The translations under genes were made by a program, and so were the position numbers. Below are positions 41,033-51,567 of a DNA stretch of 64,000 bases, piece by piece. Source of the stretch: Neoechinorhynchus agilis (taxonomy: Eukaryota > Acanthocephala); assembly GCA_051530055.1 (NCBI GenBank), contig CM121341.1, forward strand, positions 10,292,001-10,356,000. The letters run 5' to 3'. Positions within the stretch are counted from its first letter, which is position 1. The number at the start of each line of letters is the position of its first letter. The notes beneath the pieces were generated by a model. It did no database searches. It saw nothing but the letters and a program-made list of their open reading frames with translations, and had not been told where the DNA came from.

Positions 41033-41420
41033 GTGAGGTACCGGGGAATGTGATTGGAATTATTGTTTAGAAGTCTCCACCCGTTAAATGATTATTTATT
41101 AAAGACGTTTCGATCCTCGTCAGGTTCATCATCTTAATTATTCCGCACTCAGACGCGCTTATGGCTGATAGCGTTGTTTTATTTTGTTAGCAATGAAGGC
41201 ACCTCATTGGTACTTCGTCGAAAGTTATTTTATTCACTTGCTAAAACCATTGTTTTGTCGAAATTGACCACTGGCCAGTTTGCACATCGTGTAGTGCAAT
41301 ATTCGACGCTACCACCTTCTGGGTCTTGGTCCGTTTATATTCTGCCAATCTCGCCTTCAGATTCCGGCCTGTTTGTCCAATGTAATTGCTGGGTTTTTTC
41401 AGATATGAAATCATTCACAC
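41033..41420 (-). mobile_element. Penelope-like fragment: GIY-YIG end plus terminal repeat
   Basis: Minus strand reads SNYIGQTGRNLKARLAEYKR (about 41395-41335), the GIY-YIG nuclease core, then decays. Downstream come the hammerhead-like core at 41104-41123 and the repeat boundary GTACCTCACATATCGAC at about 41030. The plus-strand frame at 41174-41515 is a shadow. Confidence 0.7.
41104..41123 (-). ncRNA. Minimal hammerhead-ribozyme core
   Basis: The minus strand reads CTGACGAGGATCGAAACGTC: CUGACGA, a very short stem II, GAAA and a GUC cleavage triplet. Minimal hammerheads of this kind are known from Penelope-like elements. Position beside a GIY-YIG fragment supports the call. Related but degenerate cores lie at 17.97 and 18.05 kb. 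Confidence 0.55.
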
Positions 41421-41439
41421 CACCGCTCTGGATCACTCA

Positions 41440-41640
41440 GCTGCCGTCCTGGTGTAATGGTCGAAAGGACGGATGCAGCGATCCCTCGTTGCAGGGACGG
41501 ACTTATGCTTTGTAGGAGGAATGCTCTCGATCTCAGATCGCCAGTGATTCGTCTCAACCTCTTAGACAATTGCTTGACCAGGTCCGGCGCCGCGGTACTC
41601 TCTTTTCCACCTCCTGTTATTTCCGGGAAATGAAGTTTCC
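41440..41640 (-). mobile_element. Single-ORF LINE 3'-end fragment
   Basis: Minus strand codes LVKQLSKRLRRITGDLRSRA and SLQRGIAASVLSTI, matching DLSKKLREATGDSRAG and AVQRGNAASVMATV at the very C-terminus of the element at 32.46-36.11 kb. Only about 60 residues remain, with stops around. Confidence 0.6.
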
Positions 41641-41959
41641 TATCAGCACAGAAGGTTGAAAATAAAATTGGAATTTTATCGGCAGACCGCTATTCTTAAT
41701 TATCCTAGAGATTTTGTTGCGCCAGGAGTTGGTTCAATGCGCAGGTACATTCGATTCGGGCCCATGAAGGTTTCTTTTGACTTACATTGCTTTATGACTT
41801 TTAGCGTCTAAAGACCAAACTTTTTTTTCACAGAATACACATTCGTATTTTTATTTATTTATTATTAAGGCCTCATACACTTGTCGTTTGTGACATCTTC
41901 TTTTGAGAGTTTCGTCTATATTCCTTTGGAGTCTTTTTCGACTGACTTGCACATAACGG
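41641..41959. other. Spacer, nothing recognised
   Basis: AT-rich spacer between repeat fragments. A short stretch near 41770-41860 resembles sequence close to the ATMIN-like exon (GCTTTATGACTTTTAGCGTC against TTTAGACGCTAAAAGTC); this may be chance or an old duplication. Confidence 0.3.
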
Positions 41960-42150
41960 AGGCGCTTAGCCGCACTCGAAGGAACAGGGCCAACCTTCTT
42001 TGGGGCCGATGGGTGATCTCAAACCTGACCCCACCATTTTCAGCAGACTCGCACAACCGTGGAACCCAGCGACCGGTGGTGTTGAATCAGCGACATATCA
42101 AGCGCATTATGAACGCGCGCACCACACGGTCACTGGGCCCCGGCATTCGT
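41960..42150 (-). mobile_element. tRNA-derived SINE (family 1, copy 2)
   Basis: Minus strand: degenerate A box (AGTGACCGTGTGG), decayed B box (GATTCAACACC) and the conserved body with GGTCAGGTTTGAGAT and CCCATCGGCCCC shared with the SINE at 13.83-14.01 kb. Confidence 0.6.
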
Positions 42151-42289
42151 AGTTTGTGGGACTTTGAACACGATTGTAATGCTAAATCGAAATTGTTTTA
42201 GTTTGTGTGATGGACGTAATTGATTGTGAGCGTCATCACGTGTTACAGTGTGTTTATGGTGATGAGGTCAGTAGCACAAAAATGCGCAC

Positions 42290-43887
42290 CAAAGTTTTGG
42301 CGGAGGGTGGCAAACGGCCATCCACTTATCTGAGAATTCCTGTACCTCCGGAAGTTCGGAATATTTTCGGAGATATGAAGCGCGACAAACAGCAATTAGT
42401 CACTGATTCAGGATCGAATTTCATTTCTCAGCTCCTGTTGGCGGGGTCTCAAATTCAATAAATCCACCAACAGTCGACATCCTCAATCATAACTCGGGCT
42501 CAACAATGTCCTAATTTGGAAACCGCGAAATGTTGTTACTGTGCCGAGACAGGTCATTCTGCTCAAAATTGCCCAAGCAAGTCAGTCAAAAGATGTGTCA
42601 ACTGCAATGGACAAAACTCTGTATTCTACAATGGATGTCTTGAATTCAAGAAGCACTGGGCATGTGCTCAAAAAAGACAGTCCATTGTTAGTACAGGCGC
42701 TAGCGTTGTGCGGAAACCGGCTGTCTCAGCAAGTCCGTTCGTAGTGCCTCCTCCTCGAGCAGCCTCCTTCTCAAAGGATACAACCTTGAAGAGCACGGGC
42801 TCTAATGACTCGCATTGCTTGTCCCCATCGCAATTAGTTACCATGGAAATTCTGGAAAAACGTTTAGAGGAGTCCTGCAACAAACTTCTAACAGTCATGC
42901 AGGCGCGCTTCACTGAGGCCATCGTATTTTTTGAAAAGAAATTGAGCACACTCATTGGGAATTTAGTAAATCTCCCTGACTTAATCTCATCGAGTTTGCC
43001 TAGACAACGTAGCGCAAAGCTTAAAAGAGCAAATGCGACTGAGACGAACTCTCAAGCGGCCAAGAAATTCAATGTTGGCTCGAGTGTAATCCACTCCGAT
43101 AATGAGGATGTCTTCATGGAGGTCGAAGAAACCGACACAGAATATGTTACTAGGATCATTAACACTCACGCTTCGCTTATTAACAACGGAACTGCGGCCC
43201 TAATATCAGATGATACCGCCAGAAATTTCTGATAATTCGAAGGCACAGGTAATGGTGGGGGATCTTCGAGTGTTACAATGGAATTGTGGAGGGGCAACTA
43301 ATCTTACTAGGCTCGCTCGTTTCATACCAGACGTTTCCATCATCTTTCTGCAGGAAACAAAAAGTATTTATACTCTACACCAACTCTATAACTATCTACC
43401 TCATCTTAACTGTTCAATGTTCTTGTCTTTTATTACTGCCCCATTTAGTCCTTCCTCACAAGGTCTTATTTCAATTTTTCATTCCTCTTTAAATCCTAAA
43501 CTTATATCTTCTTACACTTCACCGGAAATGTCGTACTCCCTTTTTAAAATTCTCCTTAATCGGAATCACCTCTCGATTGTAAATTTGTACATTAGACCGG
43601 GTTTTAATCATCGACCATACATCAAAAACAAAATCAAATGGCTTCTCAAAGCCAATCTCGACTTTGTTGTGGGGGATTTTAACGATCCACCATTAAAATG
43701 GTCCAGAGCTATTGTTAACGCCGTCAGCGATAATCTTTCGGAGGGTTTTTGCCGGTTGCATAGATCTGACATTAAAAGACATTCTCAAAGTATGGTCCGA
43801 CAATCCGAAATTGGCATCCTCAAACTCCAGCTCAGGCACAAAAATCTTTACTCCCGCGTGACTGCATCGTCATTTTGGCCGAATTAA
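42290..43887 (+). mobile_element. LINE family C: ORF1 and endonuclease, copy 1
   Basis: Begins with GGKRPSTYLRIPVPPEV (also at 56.7 kb). ORF1 (42516-43232) has two CCHC knuckles starting CCYCAETGHSAQNCP and CVNCNGQNS, then a Ser/Pro-rich linker. It overlaps ORF2 (43210-43887) with LRVLQWNCGGATNLTRLARF, IIFLQETKSIYTL and DFVVGDFNDPPLKW, the APE-type endonuclease motifs (N, QE, GDFN). ORF2 stops early at 43887, after which RT pieces continue at 44190. Inactive. Confidence 0.8.
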
Positions 43888-45780
43888 TGCTGAGTTTCTC
43901 TCCTTATGCCTGGAGAGAGATTAATGTGGCGCGACGTATTTTTCTTATTAAAAATGGGAAAAGTCGGTCTCTCAGCCTAAGGATCTCCGCCCGATTTTTC
44001 TACAGAACCCCCTTGTAACCATTTACGAACGAGCTTTAGCGCATCGCTTGAGAGCCTTCATAACAGAGCATAGCTGCATATTGGCCAATTGCCACGGCTT
44101 TCAAAAGGGGAAATCTGTACACTCTGCTCTAACCAATATATAAGCTAGTTTTTCTAACTCCAATCTACCTTTGAAAGCCATATTGGCTGTTGACCTATCT
44201 CAGGCCCCGAATTCACAATATTCTCTTTACGAAGTCTTTCGTTTACGAAGATGACGCATCGAAATCGATTTATTGCCCGCTCACGGCTGTCCCACAAGGT
44301 TCACCACTTTCCCCGATCCTGTTTCTAATTCGCGCTGCTTCTATCACCTGTTGCGTGGATGACATAACTTTTGTCATCTCTGCGCACAGAACTGACAAAC
44401 TCAAATGTCTGATTAAGCAGTGCATCGACTACCTCAATGTAATCTTACCTCGTATGAATTTGTCCCTCAATCTCTCCAAATCGTTGTGCATCTTTAAGGT
44501 TCGTTCATGTAGACTTCGAAATGATCTTAAATCCTTCTTTAACAATCTCATGGACCCCTTGAATTAGATGCAAGCGGATAACGCCAACACACCACTTAAA
44601 TTACGCATTCCATGGCACACGCTAACCGTTAATCCATCCCCTAGAACAGATATAAACAAGATGAGAAGGCTGCTAAATGTAGGCAACAAAATGGCTAATC
44701 GAGCGCTGAAACTAGGCATGAACTCGTCGCAAGCGAAAGATATTTGGAAAACCTATGGTTTCCCCGGCCTAGTTTTCTTTTCGAGAGGTCGCCCCCCGAA
44801 CATCAGGCTTTCTTTATCGACGCCTTCATCCAACACCTAGATTCATTGCCGTTTTCCTGGGCCGGAGAGTTGAAGAATTTCTGTGCACCCAGAATTAAGC
44901 GATGGACAACGTGACTTGACCTTTTTCTAAGAACTCCCTCCGCCTTACATGATCAATAAATCTTGTTGTTGTAATCGTGGAATTTTTGAGTTAGATTTCG
45001 ACCCTGCTTATAAGAAGCTTGATATTTTAGGTTATACTTTCACTAATAACCTCTCGCCCGCTTCCGATACACACAAGATGAAAAAACTTTTAAAGACAGC
45101 AAGAGTTAAGGCGAGACGTGCCGCTCGTATTGGGCTTAGCGCCAAGATATGCAAAGTAATATGGTGCTCTTGGGCTATTTCAGGCCTATTTTTTCATTCC
45201 AAAGGAAGGCCTCCGGAACAACGCCTAAAATTCCGCTGTGTATTCTTGAAAATCCTGTCAAGACTACCCTTTGAGTGGATTTCCTCGGCTGACCGGGCCA
45301 ACAAATCCATGCAGTTGATCGGAATATGACTTCCAAAAACGGATAGTAACTAGTATAGAATGTTGCTTCAGTTATTCAGCGACAGCGTTCGATCCATGGT
45401 TTGCCTTTGCCGAATCATTTTTTTAATCGTGGGATTTTTGGGTTAGATTCAACCCTGCTTATACGAAGCTTGATATTTTAGGTTATACTTTCACTAATAA
45501 CTTCTCGCCCGTCTCCGATATACACAAGATGAAAAAACTTTTAAAGACAGCAAGAGTTAAGGCGAGACGTGCCGCTCGTATTGGGCTTAGCGCCAAGATA
45601 TGCGAAGTAATATGGTGCTCTTGGGCTATTTCAGGCCTATTTTTTCATTCCAAAGGAAGGCCTCCGGAACAACGCCTAAAATTCCGCTGTGTGTTCTTGA
45701 AAATCCTGTCGAGGCTACCATTTGAGTGGATTTCCTCAGCAGACTGGGCCAACAAATCCATGCAGTGGATCGGATTATGA
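43888..45780 (+). mobile_element. LINE family C: RT and 3'-end pieces, copy 1
   Basis: Broken RT with TAVPQGSPLSPILFLIRAAS and CCVDDITFVISAHRTD (44190-44567), then DINKMRRLLNVGNKMANRAL and GLVFFSRGRPP (44568-44840). Two further partial copies of the C-terminus follow in tandem: 44949-45329 and 45424-45780, each with ILGYTFTNNLSP/ILGYTFTNNFSP, KMKKLLKTARVKARRAARIG and WCSWAISGLFFHSKGRPP. All are remnants. Confidence 0.75.
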
Positions 45781-45839
45781 ATTGCGTTCGATCCATGGTT
45801 TACCTTTGCCGAATAAATTTTTTCAATCGTGGGCGTCAC

Positions 45840-46035
45840 CATCGCAGTTTGAATTTAGATTTTGAGCATTTTAATCAATTTTTTGATGACGTAAGTATCG
45901 CTTAACTCCATATAAATAATTAAATCTCAACGATAAATATAATTTACAAAGAAATAACCGAATATTTGTGACTGCTTGAGATGCATGAAACTCACGAAAT
46001 GAAATAATAATTTCTATTATTCTCAAACCGAAAAT
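45840..46035. promoter_or_regulatory. Upstream region of homeodomain-like gene, copy 1
   Basis: About 200 bp between LINE DNA and the ATG at 46036. In copy 2 a 16-bp insertion lies here, at about 61543. In copy 1 an in-frame TGA (AAATGA just upstream) shows that translation must begin at the ATG coding MAQNGHS, which settles the start for both copies. Confidence 0.4.
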
Positions 46036-46455
46036 ATGGCTCAAAACGGACACAGTCAATCTTTTGGTATTGACCGATTCCCGGATATGGACGAGGCTTA
46101 TTTAGAAATGACATATCAGGAAAATCCGATGCCGAACGAGGAAAGGATTAATGGAATCGCGCAGTTTCTTGGAAAACATCCCGGATCGGTTCAAATGTGG
46201 TATTATTTGAAAAGGCGTCGAATGGTAAATCCGAGTGCGTCACTTAGACAACTTTTGAATTACGTCATCAGTGTAAGAATTGCTCTACGATTGGAAGTTC
46301 ATCGGCAATTCTTGCCTCAATACTTTGTGGATTCGTATTTGCCTCGAAGGCCCTCCGTGAAAGGATTAATAGAGCCCGGTGAGTTGTTTCGGCAATACGA
46401 GAGTACAATACAAATAGAAAGCGATTCCGAGAGCGATAGTTCAGATAATGAGTAG
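46036..46455 (+). CDS. Divergent homeodomain-like protein, copy 1
   Basis: 139 residues. Residues ~12-62 fit a homeodomain: DEAYLEMTYQENPMP (helix 1 with the L16 and aromatic 20 positions), NEERINGIAQFLGKHPGS (helix 2 and turn), VQMWYYLKRRRM (helix 3 with W48 and R53). Asn51, the nearly invariant base-contacting residue, is Leu here, and Phe49 is Tyr. A second helical block, then an acidic tail ESDSESDSSDNE, follow. Homeodomains are DNA-binding transcription factors, but without Asn51 canonical TAAT recognition is unlikely. Intronless, no clear family. A second copy lies 15.6 kb downstream. Confidence 0.6.
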   Translation: MAQNGHSQSFGIDRFPDMDEAYLEMTYQENPMPNEERINGIAQFLGKHPGSVQMWYYLKRRRMVNPSASLRQLLNYVISVRIALRLEVHRQFLPQYFVDSYLPRRPSVKGLIEPGELFRQYESTIQIESDSESDSSDNE

Positions 46456-47155
46456 AGGATCGATGCTTATGAGATTAAGATTGCACTTCATTAAAAAATA
46501 TTTATTCTTTTCTATTTATTGATCACGATCCTTTGCAAATCAATAATAGTATCAAATAAGACGTTGAAAGGTAGAAAATCGGATTCTCGGTGGTTCAGTA
46601 CTTCTTCATTTGCATGTCTTTCTTTTCGTAAAAGAGGTGGATTTATCCCTCAAATGGGAAACAATCGGAGTTATTCCACGCCTGAGAAACTCAAACGGAA
46701 ATAATAACATTAGTGGAAATTGTAAGCTCTTAAACGTTGCGAAAAGTTATTAATAATCCAATGGTTGCGAAATGTTTTGAAGTTAATTTGAATGCATTTT
46801 CGTTATAAACCGAAGGCTATTTTTTGCTAATTTATTCACGTTTGCAGAGATGTGTTATTTCAAAAATGCGGAATTCGGGACATCTGAGCTAAACCGAATT
46901 ATATTAAATTGTAATTTGTATACATGTAAAAGTCGTTGAAATACTTCCTAGAAAGACGAGCAATTTCATTATTTATTAATAAAATAATTGGAGAAATCAT
47001 TACGTGTCTTCTATCCACGAGGATTCAAATTAAAACCTTTTCACAATTTTTTATTTATAATTTTAATAGGTGGGATCGTTTCGTCTAAACATTAAAATTT
47101 CAAACGATGCTTTTTTTCGACAAAGCGTTAGTAAAATTAAATTTTTTTTTAATTT
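46456..47155. other. Spacer downstream of homeodomain-like gene
   Basis: AT-rich 700 bp, nearly identical to 62086-62800. A small frame at 46519-46704 is duplicated with it but has no features of a gene. Probable 3' untranslated region followed by spacer. Confidence 0.35.
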
Positions 47156-47900
47156 TTAATTAATAATGGCTCTTTTAACTAAAAAAAGTTCACAGAATTT
47201 AATTTTTGCTTTCTCCACCTGTATTGCAAGCGATATGTTTTGTAGGAGATAGGTTGAGAGCTCTAATGTCCTTGGTTGCTTTTTATTAACCGCTAAGCGG
47301 GATAGGAGTCCGTGAGGTCCCAGGATTCGACGGACGCCTCTTTCACATTGCTGGCTTCCGGGGAATCGACACAGGTTGCGTCCCATAGCAGATGACATTT
47401 TCCCTTGTGCCAGGGAAAAATAGTCAGATTATCCGGTCTACGACCATCATCCAGTCTGCGGCTTGGCTGCAGGGTATTCGGCGGCGCGTGTGCCGTGTCT
47501 TAATGGCGCGGCTAATTCTATTGTTCAGTTCCGTGTGCCTCGCGAATCGACCGCTGGAGCGCTTATATGCCAGCGGTCATGTCTTCATGTGGCGTCTACA
47601 CGTCGATGCCGCATCTGCCAGATTGGTAATCCGAGCATCAAGGACACCGCGATTCTCAGGATTTCACTATCTAATTGAGTTCCGAGTGAAGCGACAGGGA
47701 GAGCGTTCAAGCATGTGCCGGGTTCTTTGTAGGATACTGCATTTAATCGTGTTCTATCCACCATGGAGAGCGAATTTTCAAGTGAGTTGTGGACTCGCTC
47801 AGCCAATGGAATATCCCACGAGCGCTGTTTTTCCGGGTGCTCTGGGCGCTGCAAGATTTATTTCGATGTGCCTTAGATGCTTGACTTTGAATTACTTTTA
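47156..47900 (-). mobile_element. Single-ORF LINE C-terminal fragment, copy 1
   Basis: Minus strand codes ALPVASLGTQLDSEILRIAV and SLMLGLPIWQMRHRRVDAT (47585-47854), then in another frame broken RPDG-type sequence and LLQNISLAIQVEKA at about 47215. These match the C-terminal third of the element at 32.46 kb. Plus-strand frames over this region (47392-47901) are shadows. Confidence 0.7.
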
Positions 47901-48052
47901 AGATTGGGGTCATTCACGGTGGGCCACGGTCGGATATTCAAGTGAATTTTCTTGGGTGAGTAAATTGTTAACCTTTTAATTTTTATATGTTGGTTGCTCT
48001 TACCATAAAACGAATCCAACGATAAAACGTTTTAATAATAGGACCTTAAATT

Positions 48053-49999
48053 TTAGTAGTAATAAATTGCTTTAATTTTCATTCCATTGACGACTATCTG
48101 TCCCAGCGATCTCATCATTGCGAAGCGATCGATATTGAAGTGTTGGACCATATTGTTCGAAACATTCAAGAAAACAAGATTTGGCATTTTGATATCATAA
48201 AGACTTCCCGGTATACTTCTAAGTTTGTTATCAGCCAGGTTAAAAAATATGAGATTTTCCAATCCATCGAACGCATCAACAGGAAATGTTCTGAGCTTGT
48301 TGTGGCTGAGATCGATAGCTTCCAAAAGGCTAGCAGCTTCAAATGCTTTTGAATTTATTTTGCTGATTATGTTTGATTGGAGACTCAAATATTTAAGATT
48401 GGATAAACGTGAAAAATCTGAAGGTTCAAGCATTGTTATTTGATTATTGCTCAAGTCGAAAGAAGTTAAAGTATTGGTTGGTAGCAACACACTGATTTCT
48501 CCCACCGTTATCAGATTTTGGTGTTTTAGCGAGATAACCTGAGTAGCTTTTGGACCATAAATCTTCAAGGCGGTTAAAATGGACTGCGGTACGAATTCCG
48601 AGCGAAGACCGAAGTACGCGAGATTCAAGTAAGTGTTTGTCCTATTGAAGGTTACTGTTGATATGTTATTTCCTCGCAAAATGACCGATGGAATGGAATA
48701 CACGGGCGACTTTCGTGCAATCAAATCTCCAATTCGATTTTCAGACGCGTCGATGTATCTAATTTTTTTTGTATTCCGAAAAAGGTTGTAATGGACATAC
48801 TTTAGCTGGTTGTAACTAATCGAGAAGATTTCCAGTAGGCGATTATTCCTAAAACTGTCCGAGTTAATCGTTTTCACCAGATTATGATCAAGAAATATAT
48901 CTCTTAAGCTTGTTAACTTCGAAAAAGCGTTTTTGTGGAAACCTATAATTTTATTATCTTGAAGACGTAGTATTGTAAGACTTGTCCAGTCATTTAAATC
49001 ATTTTCGTATATGAATTTTATTTGATTATACGCTAATGATAATTCCTTTATGTTTTCCTTTGTTTGTAAGTTTCCAAGTGGAATCAAATTCAATTGATTT
49101 CTCGTTATCTCAAGATTTTCAAGTCGAGGTGCTGCAGCTAACAAATTAGTGTCAAACACTTTGGCCGGTCCATTAGCGACAATAAATTCATATAATCTGG
49201 AATATTGCTCTTTACGGCGTAATAAATCGGTTACATTTGCGAGATAGCTAATATGGAGATAACGAAGATTTTTAAACCATTCCATTTTGTCTACGGATTT
49301 TATTGGATTACCAACTATGTACAATTCCTCAAGATTGCAAAAAGAGCTGCAGTCCTGCGCGGACAAATGTTCAATCAAATTATTTCTTAAATCCAATAGT
49401 TTCAGATATCTTAGTTGGCTAATAACGTTTATACTTTCACTTGTGAGCATATTGTTCGATAAACGAAGTATATTCAATAACGGTAATTGCTGTGGGAAAT
49501 GAACAGGAATTACTGATATGTTGTTGAAACTCAAACTTAGTCGACGAATTCTCATGAATTCCTGAAAAGCATCTTCTTGAATCTTAACAATTCCAGCTCT
49601 CTCAATATCCAACTGTTTTACACCTCTGAATTTATGAAGTAAAGAATTGCTCAGTACTGACGATTTGTATGATTTTTCCGAATCATGAGAGACAGTTACT
49701 CTAACTGCTTTGGGAAATAATGAAGAAAAATTTTCAGGAATATCTTTGAGATCGACATTATAAAATTGAAAATTTTCATGCTTCCGTTGAACAGATCCTA
49801 ATAAATTAGTAATCGATTTCATTCTCCCAAGAGCATCATTTTGGTAACATCGTATTTGAATGCCGAAGATCGTTTGACACTTTGTTAACTCGCACTTCGG
49901 TTCTCTTCCTTGCTTTTCCACTGAAATAAAACTTAGTTGAATTGCTAACAATAGAATATTTAAATGAAACACTGGAAACATTGCGGTTACAAACGACAA
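48053..49999 (-). CDS. Secreted leucine-rich-repeat protein
   Basis: 648 residues, intronless. A signal peptide (FPVFHLNILLLAIQLSFISV, cleaved around residue 27) leads into a Cys-containing cap (CELTKCQ...IRCYQ). About 18-20 leucine-rich repeats follow, e.g. LRRLSLSFNNISVIPVHF-like units with LxxLxLxxNxI: LNILRLSNNMLTSESINVI, LLDLRNNLIEHL, LTILRLQDNKIIGFHKNAF, LEAIDLSHNKLRTFPVDAF, LIFFNLADNKLRSIPGSLY. It ends without a transmembrane helix or GPI-like tail (KIKAIYYY), so it is probably extracellular and soluble. The repeat type resembles chaoptin/connectin or ALS-like proteins; no orthologue can be named. The 3' end is present again at 63683-64000. Confidence 0.8.
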   Translation of the reverse strand: MSFVTAMFPVFHLNILLLAIQLSFISVEKQGREPKCELTKCQTIFGIQIRCYQNDALGRMKSITNLLGSVQRKHENFQFYNVDLKDIPENFSSLFPKAVRVTVSHDSEKSYKSSVLSNSLLHKFRGVKQLDIERAGIVKIQEDAFQEFMRIRRLSLSFNNISVIPVHFPQQLPLLNILRLSNNMLTSESINVISQLRYLKLLDLRNNLIEHLSAQDCSSFCNLEELYIVGNPIKSVDKMEWFKNLRYLHISYLANVTDLLRRKEQYSRLYEFIVANGPAKVFDTNLLAAAPRLENLEITRNQLNLIPLGNLQTKENIKELSLAYNQIKFIYENDLNDWTSLTILRLQDNKIIGFHKNAFSKLTSLRDIFLDHNLVKTINSDSFRNNRLLEIFSISYNQLKYVHYNLFRNTKKIRYIDASENRIGDLIARKSPVYSIPSVILRGNNISTVTFNRTNTYLNLAYFGLRSEFVPQSILTALKIYGPKATQVISLKHQNLITVGEISVLLPTNTLTSFDLSNNQITMLEPSDFSRLSNLKYLSLQSNIISKINSKAFEAASLLEAIDLSHNKLRTFPVDAFDGLENLIFFNLADNKLRSIPGSLYDIKMPNLVFLNVSNNMVQHFNIDRFAMMRSLGQIVVNGMKIKAIYYY

Positions 50000-50878
50000 A
50001 AAAATCGAGACAACTCATGTACATAAATACATTTGAAAGAGTAAAATAGGTGTGAGTTACTTGCAGAATGAATGTACCAGCATTACATCGCCCTTTTCAT
50101 CGGTGCGCGGAGAAAACGCCAATTTTTATCTTTAACTCGACTACTTAAGCGACATTTAATAATCCAGAATTAGACTTTTCGGCTAGGAATAAGATAAAGT
50201 GAAACTGTCAATCTAAAGCGTAGATAAATGATAGTTAAAAATGGAATCATTGATTCGGCTCGGAGCTTTGTGAAGAGAGTTCCGACATTTGAAAGGCTGA
50301 AAATGATAAAATTGTTAAAGTTCAAATAATATTTAAATACAAAAAAATTATGATCGGTTACAGTTAAGCTTGTTTATATTTGCAAAATTAATAAAGGAGC
50401 TAAACTTAAAAAATTCACTTATAGCCACGGCTACTACCCTTAAAGTCACTTAATTTTCGTCTATATCGATCAAAAAACTTCCAGAATGTTCTTAAATAAT
50501 TGTTTAATCTAATACGTTTTTCTAATTTTCTTTTTATGTTTTTTTATAGCACCCGATCATCATCAGTTTTGTGTTTCATGTCACATTTTCGCGATTTTAT
50601 AAAGAAAACTCTAAATTGCTCGAAACTCGCTTTAATTTCGCCATACAAAGAATCTGCAATTATATTTCGCGCATTAAAAGAAGATATATATTTGAGGATT
50701 GCATTCGGGTGGTGGGATATGTTATTGTTTAGGTCGCTTGTCGGCACCCGAGGGAGATTTTTAAAGATAAATGTATATTTCGACGGATTGAATCCGTCAT
50801 TGCAAATTCAATCTAAAATTACAGAGGGATTCGTCAGAGCACACAAGATTGTTCATTTTGACTAGGGACCCGGGATCG
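50000..50878. other. Upstream region of the LRR gene
   Basis: AT-rich 880 bp. A frame at 50500-50865 starts from a non-ATG codon and shows no domain. It probably contains the LRR promoter and the edge of a Penelope-like fragment. Nothing else supported. Confidence 0.35.
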
Positions 50879-51202
50879 TCAACCCCGTAGACGAAGACCA
50901 GCCTCCCTGAGTGTGTTTAGGTCAACAATAGGAAGTTGGAGGGAAACTTTTGCTTTGTTCCCTTCCATACTGTTGGCCATCTCGATATATATCGAATCGT
51001 TTATCAGTTTTTGGAATTTTCTCTTTTCCGTGCAGGGGACGTCGGTCTTGTCGAATCCGATTGAGTGTGTATTTAAGTATGCGTTATTAAAAATGGCAGA
51101 CGTGGTGTTCCAACATAGTAAGGCGTATTTGTGTTCGCGTAGACGTGAAGTTAAACAACTCATTGTTTCACCTAAGTAGGCCACATTTCCAAGTCGTTTC
51201 AA
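50879..51202 (-). mobile_element. Penelope-like GIY-YIG fragment
   Basis: Minus strand codes GNVAYLGETMSCLTSRLREH, where YLGET stands for the YVGQT of the GIY-YIG core, then KYALLCWNTTSAIFNNAYLN, SIGFDKTDVPCTEKRKFQKL and INDSIYIEM. This is the C-terminal end of a Penelope-like element related to that at 20.2-22.3 kb but from another family. Confidence 0.65.
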
Positions 51203-51567
51203 GGGATGCTGTAGAATACGTCAGAACTCGTGTTTTGCTAGGCGAACGGGACATTTTGAATTTCCAAGTCTGTCCAGCGTATCAGATTAGAACACAAATA
51301 TTAAAGAATTCAGTTCTGATAAATTTCACTGCTCGGTTTTCCATTGGTGGATTGGGTTGTGAATACCTGTCTTTCTTAAGAGCCTGTCGTTTCACTCAAT
51401 TCGAGTATTCCCTTGATTTCAACATATTACAGATATTATGGATTATTGTAAAGATGTTCATCAATTACTTTTTTATCAATGGCGAATTGTAACACACTCG
51501 AGCTTTATTGAAGTCAACCTTGCGAATTTTCTAGGCCTCGGTCTCCTTCTCAAGCATTGCTTGTAAG
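51203..51567. other. Spacer between Penelope-like fragment and LINE B
   Basis: 365 bp, repeat-like but without a recognised motif; it may be the remaining part of the Penelope-like fragment. No gene. Confidence 0.3.

Larger units (their letters stand above)
43011..48383. repeat. Direct segmental duplication, copy 1
   Basis: Matches 59338-64000 in direct orientation. The offset is 16327 at 43.2 kb and exactly 15630 from 46036 to 48383, with one ~730-bp segment (43.86-44.59 kb) absent from copy 2. The copy includes LINE pieces, the homeodomain-like gene, a LINE fragment and the 3' end of the LRR gene; the second copy runs off the window. Confidence 0.9.

Noticed and set aside
41174-41515. 113-residue plus-strand frame
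   Set aside because: It is antisense to the GIY-YIG fragment of a Penelope-like element.
46519-46704. 61-residue frame identical in both segmental copies
   Set aside because: Identity follows from the recent duplication; no ATG logic or domain supports a gene.
47392-47901. 169-residue plus-strand frame, duplicated at 63022-63531
   Set aside because: Antisense to the single-ORF LINE C-terminal fragment; duplicated merely as part of the segmental copy.
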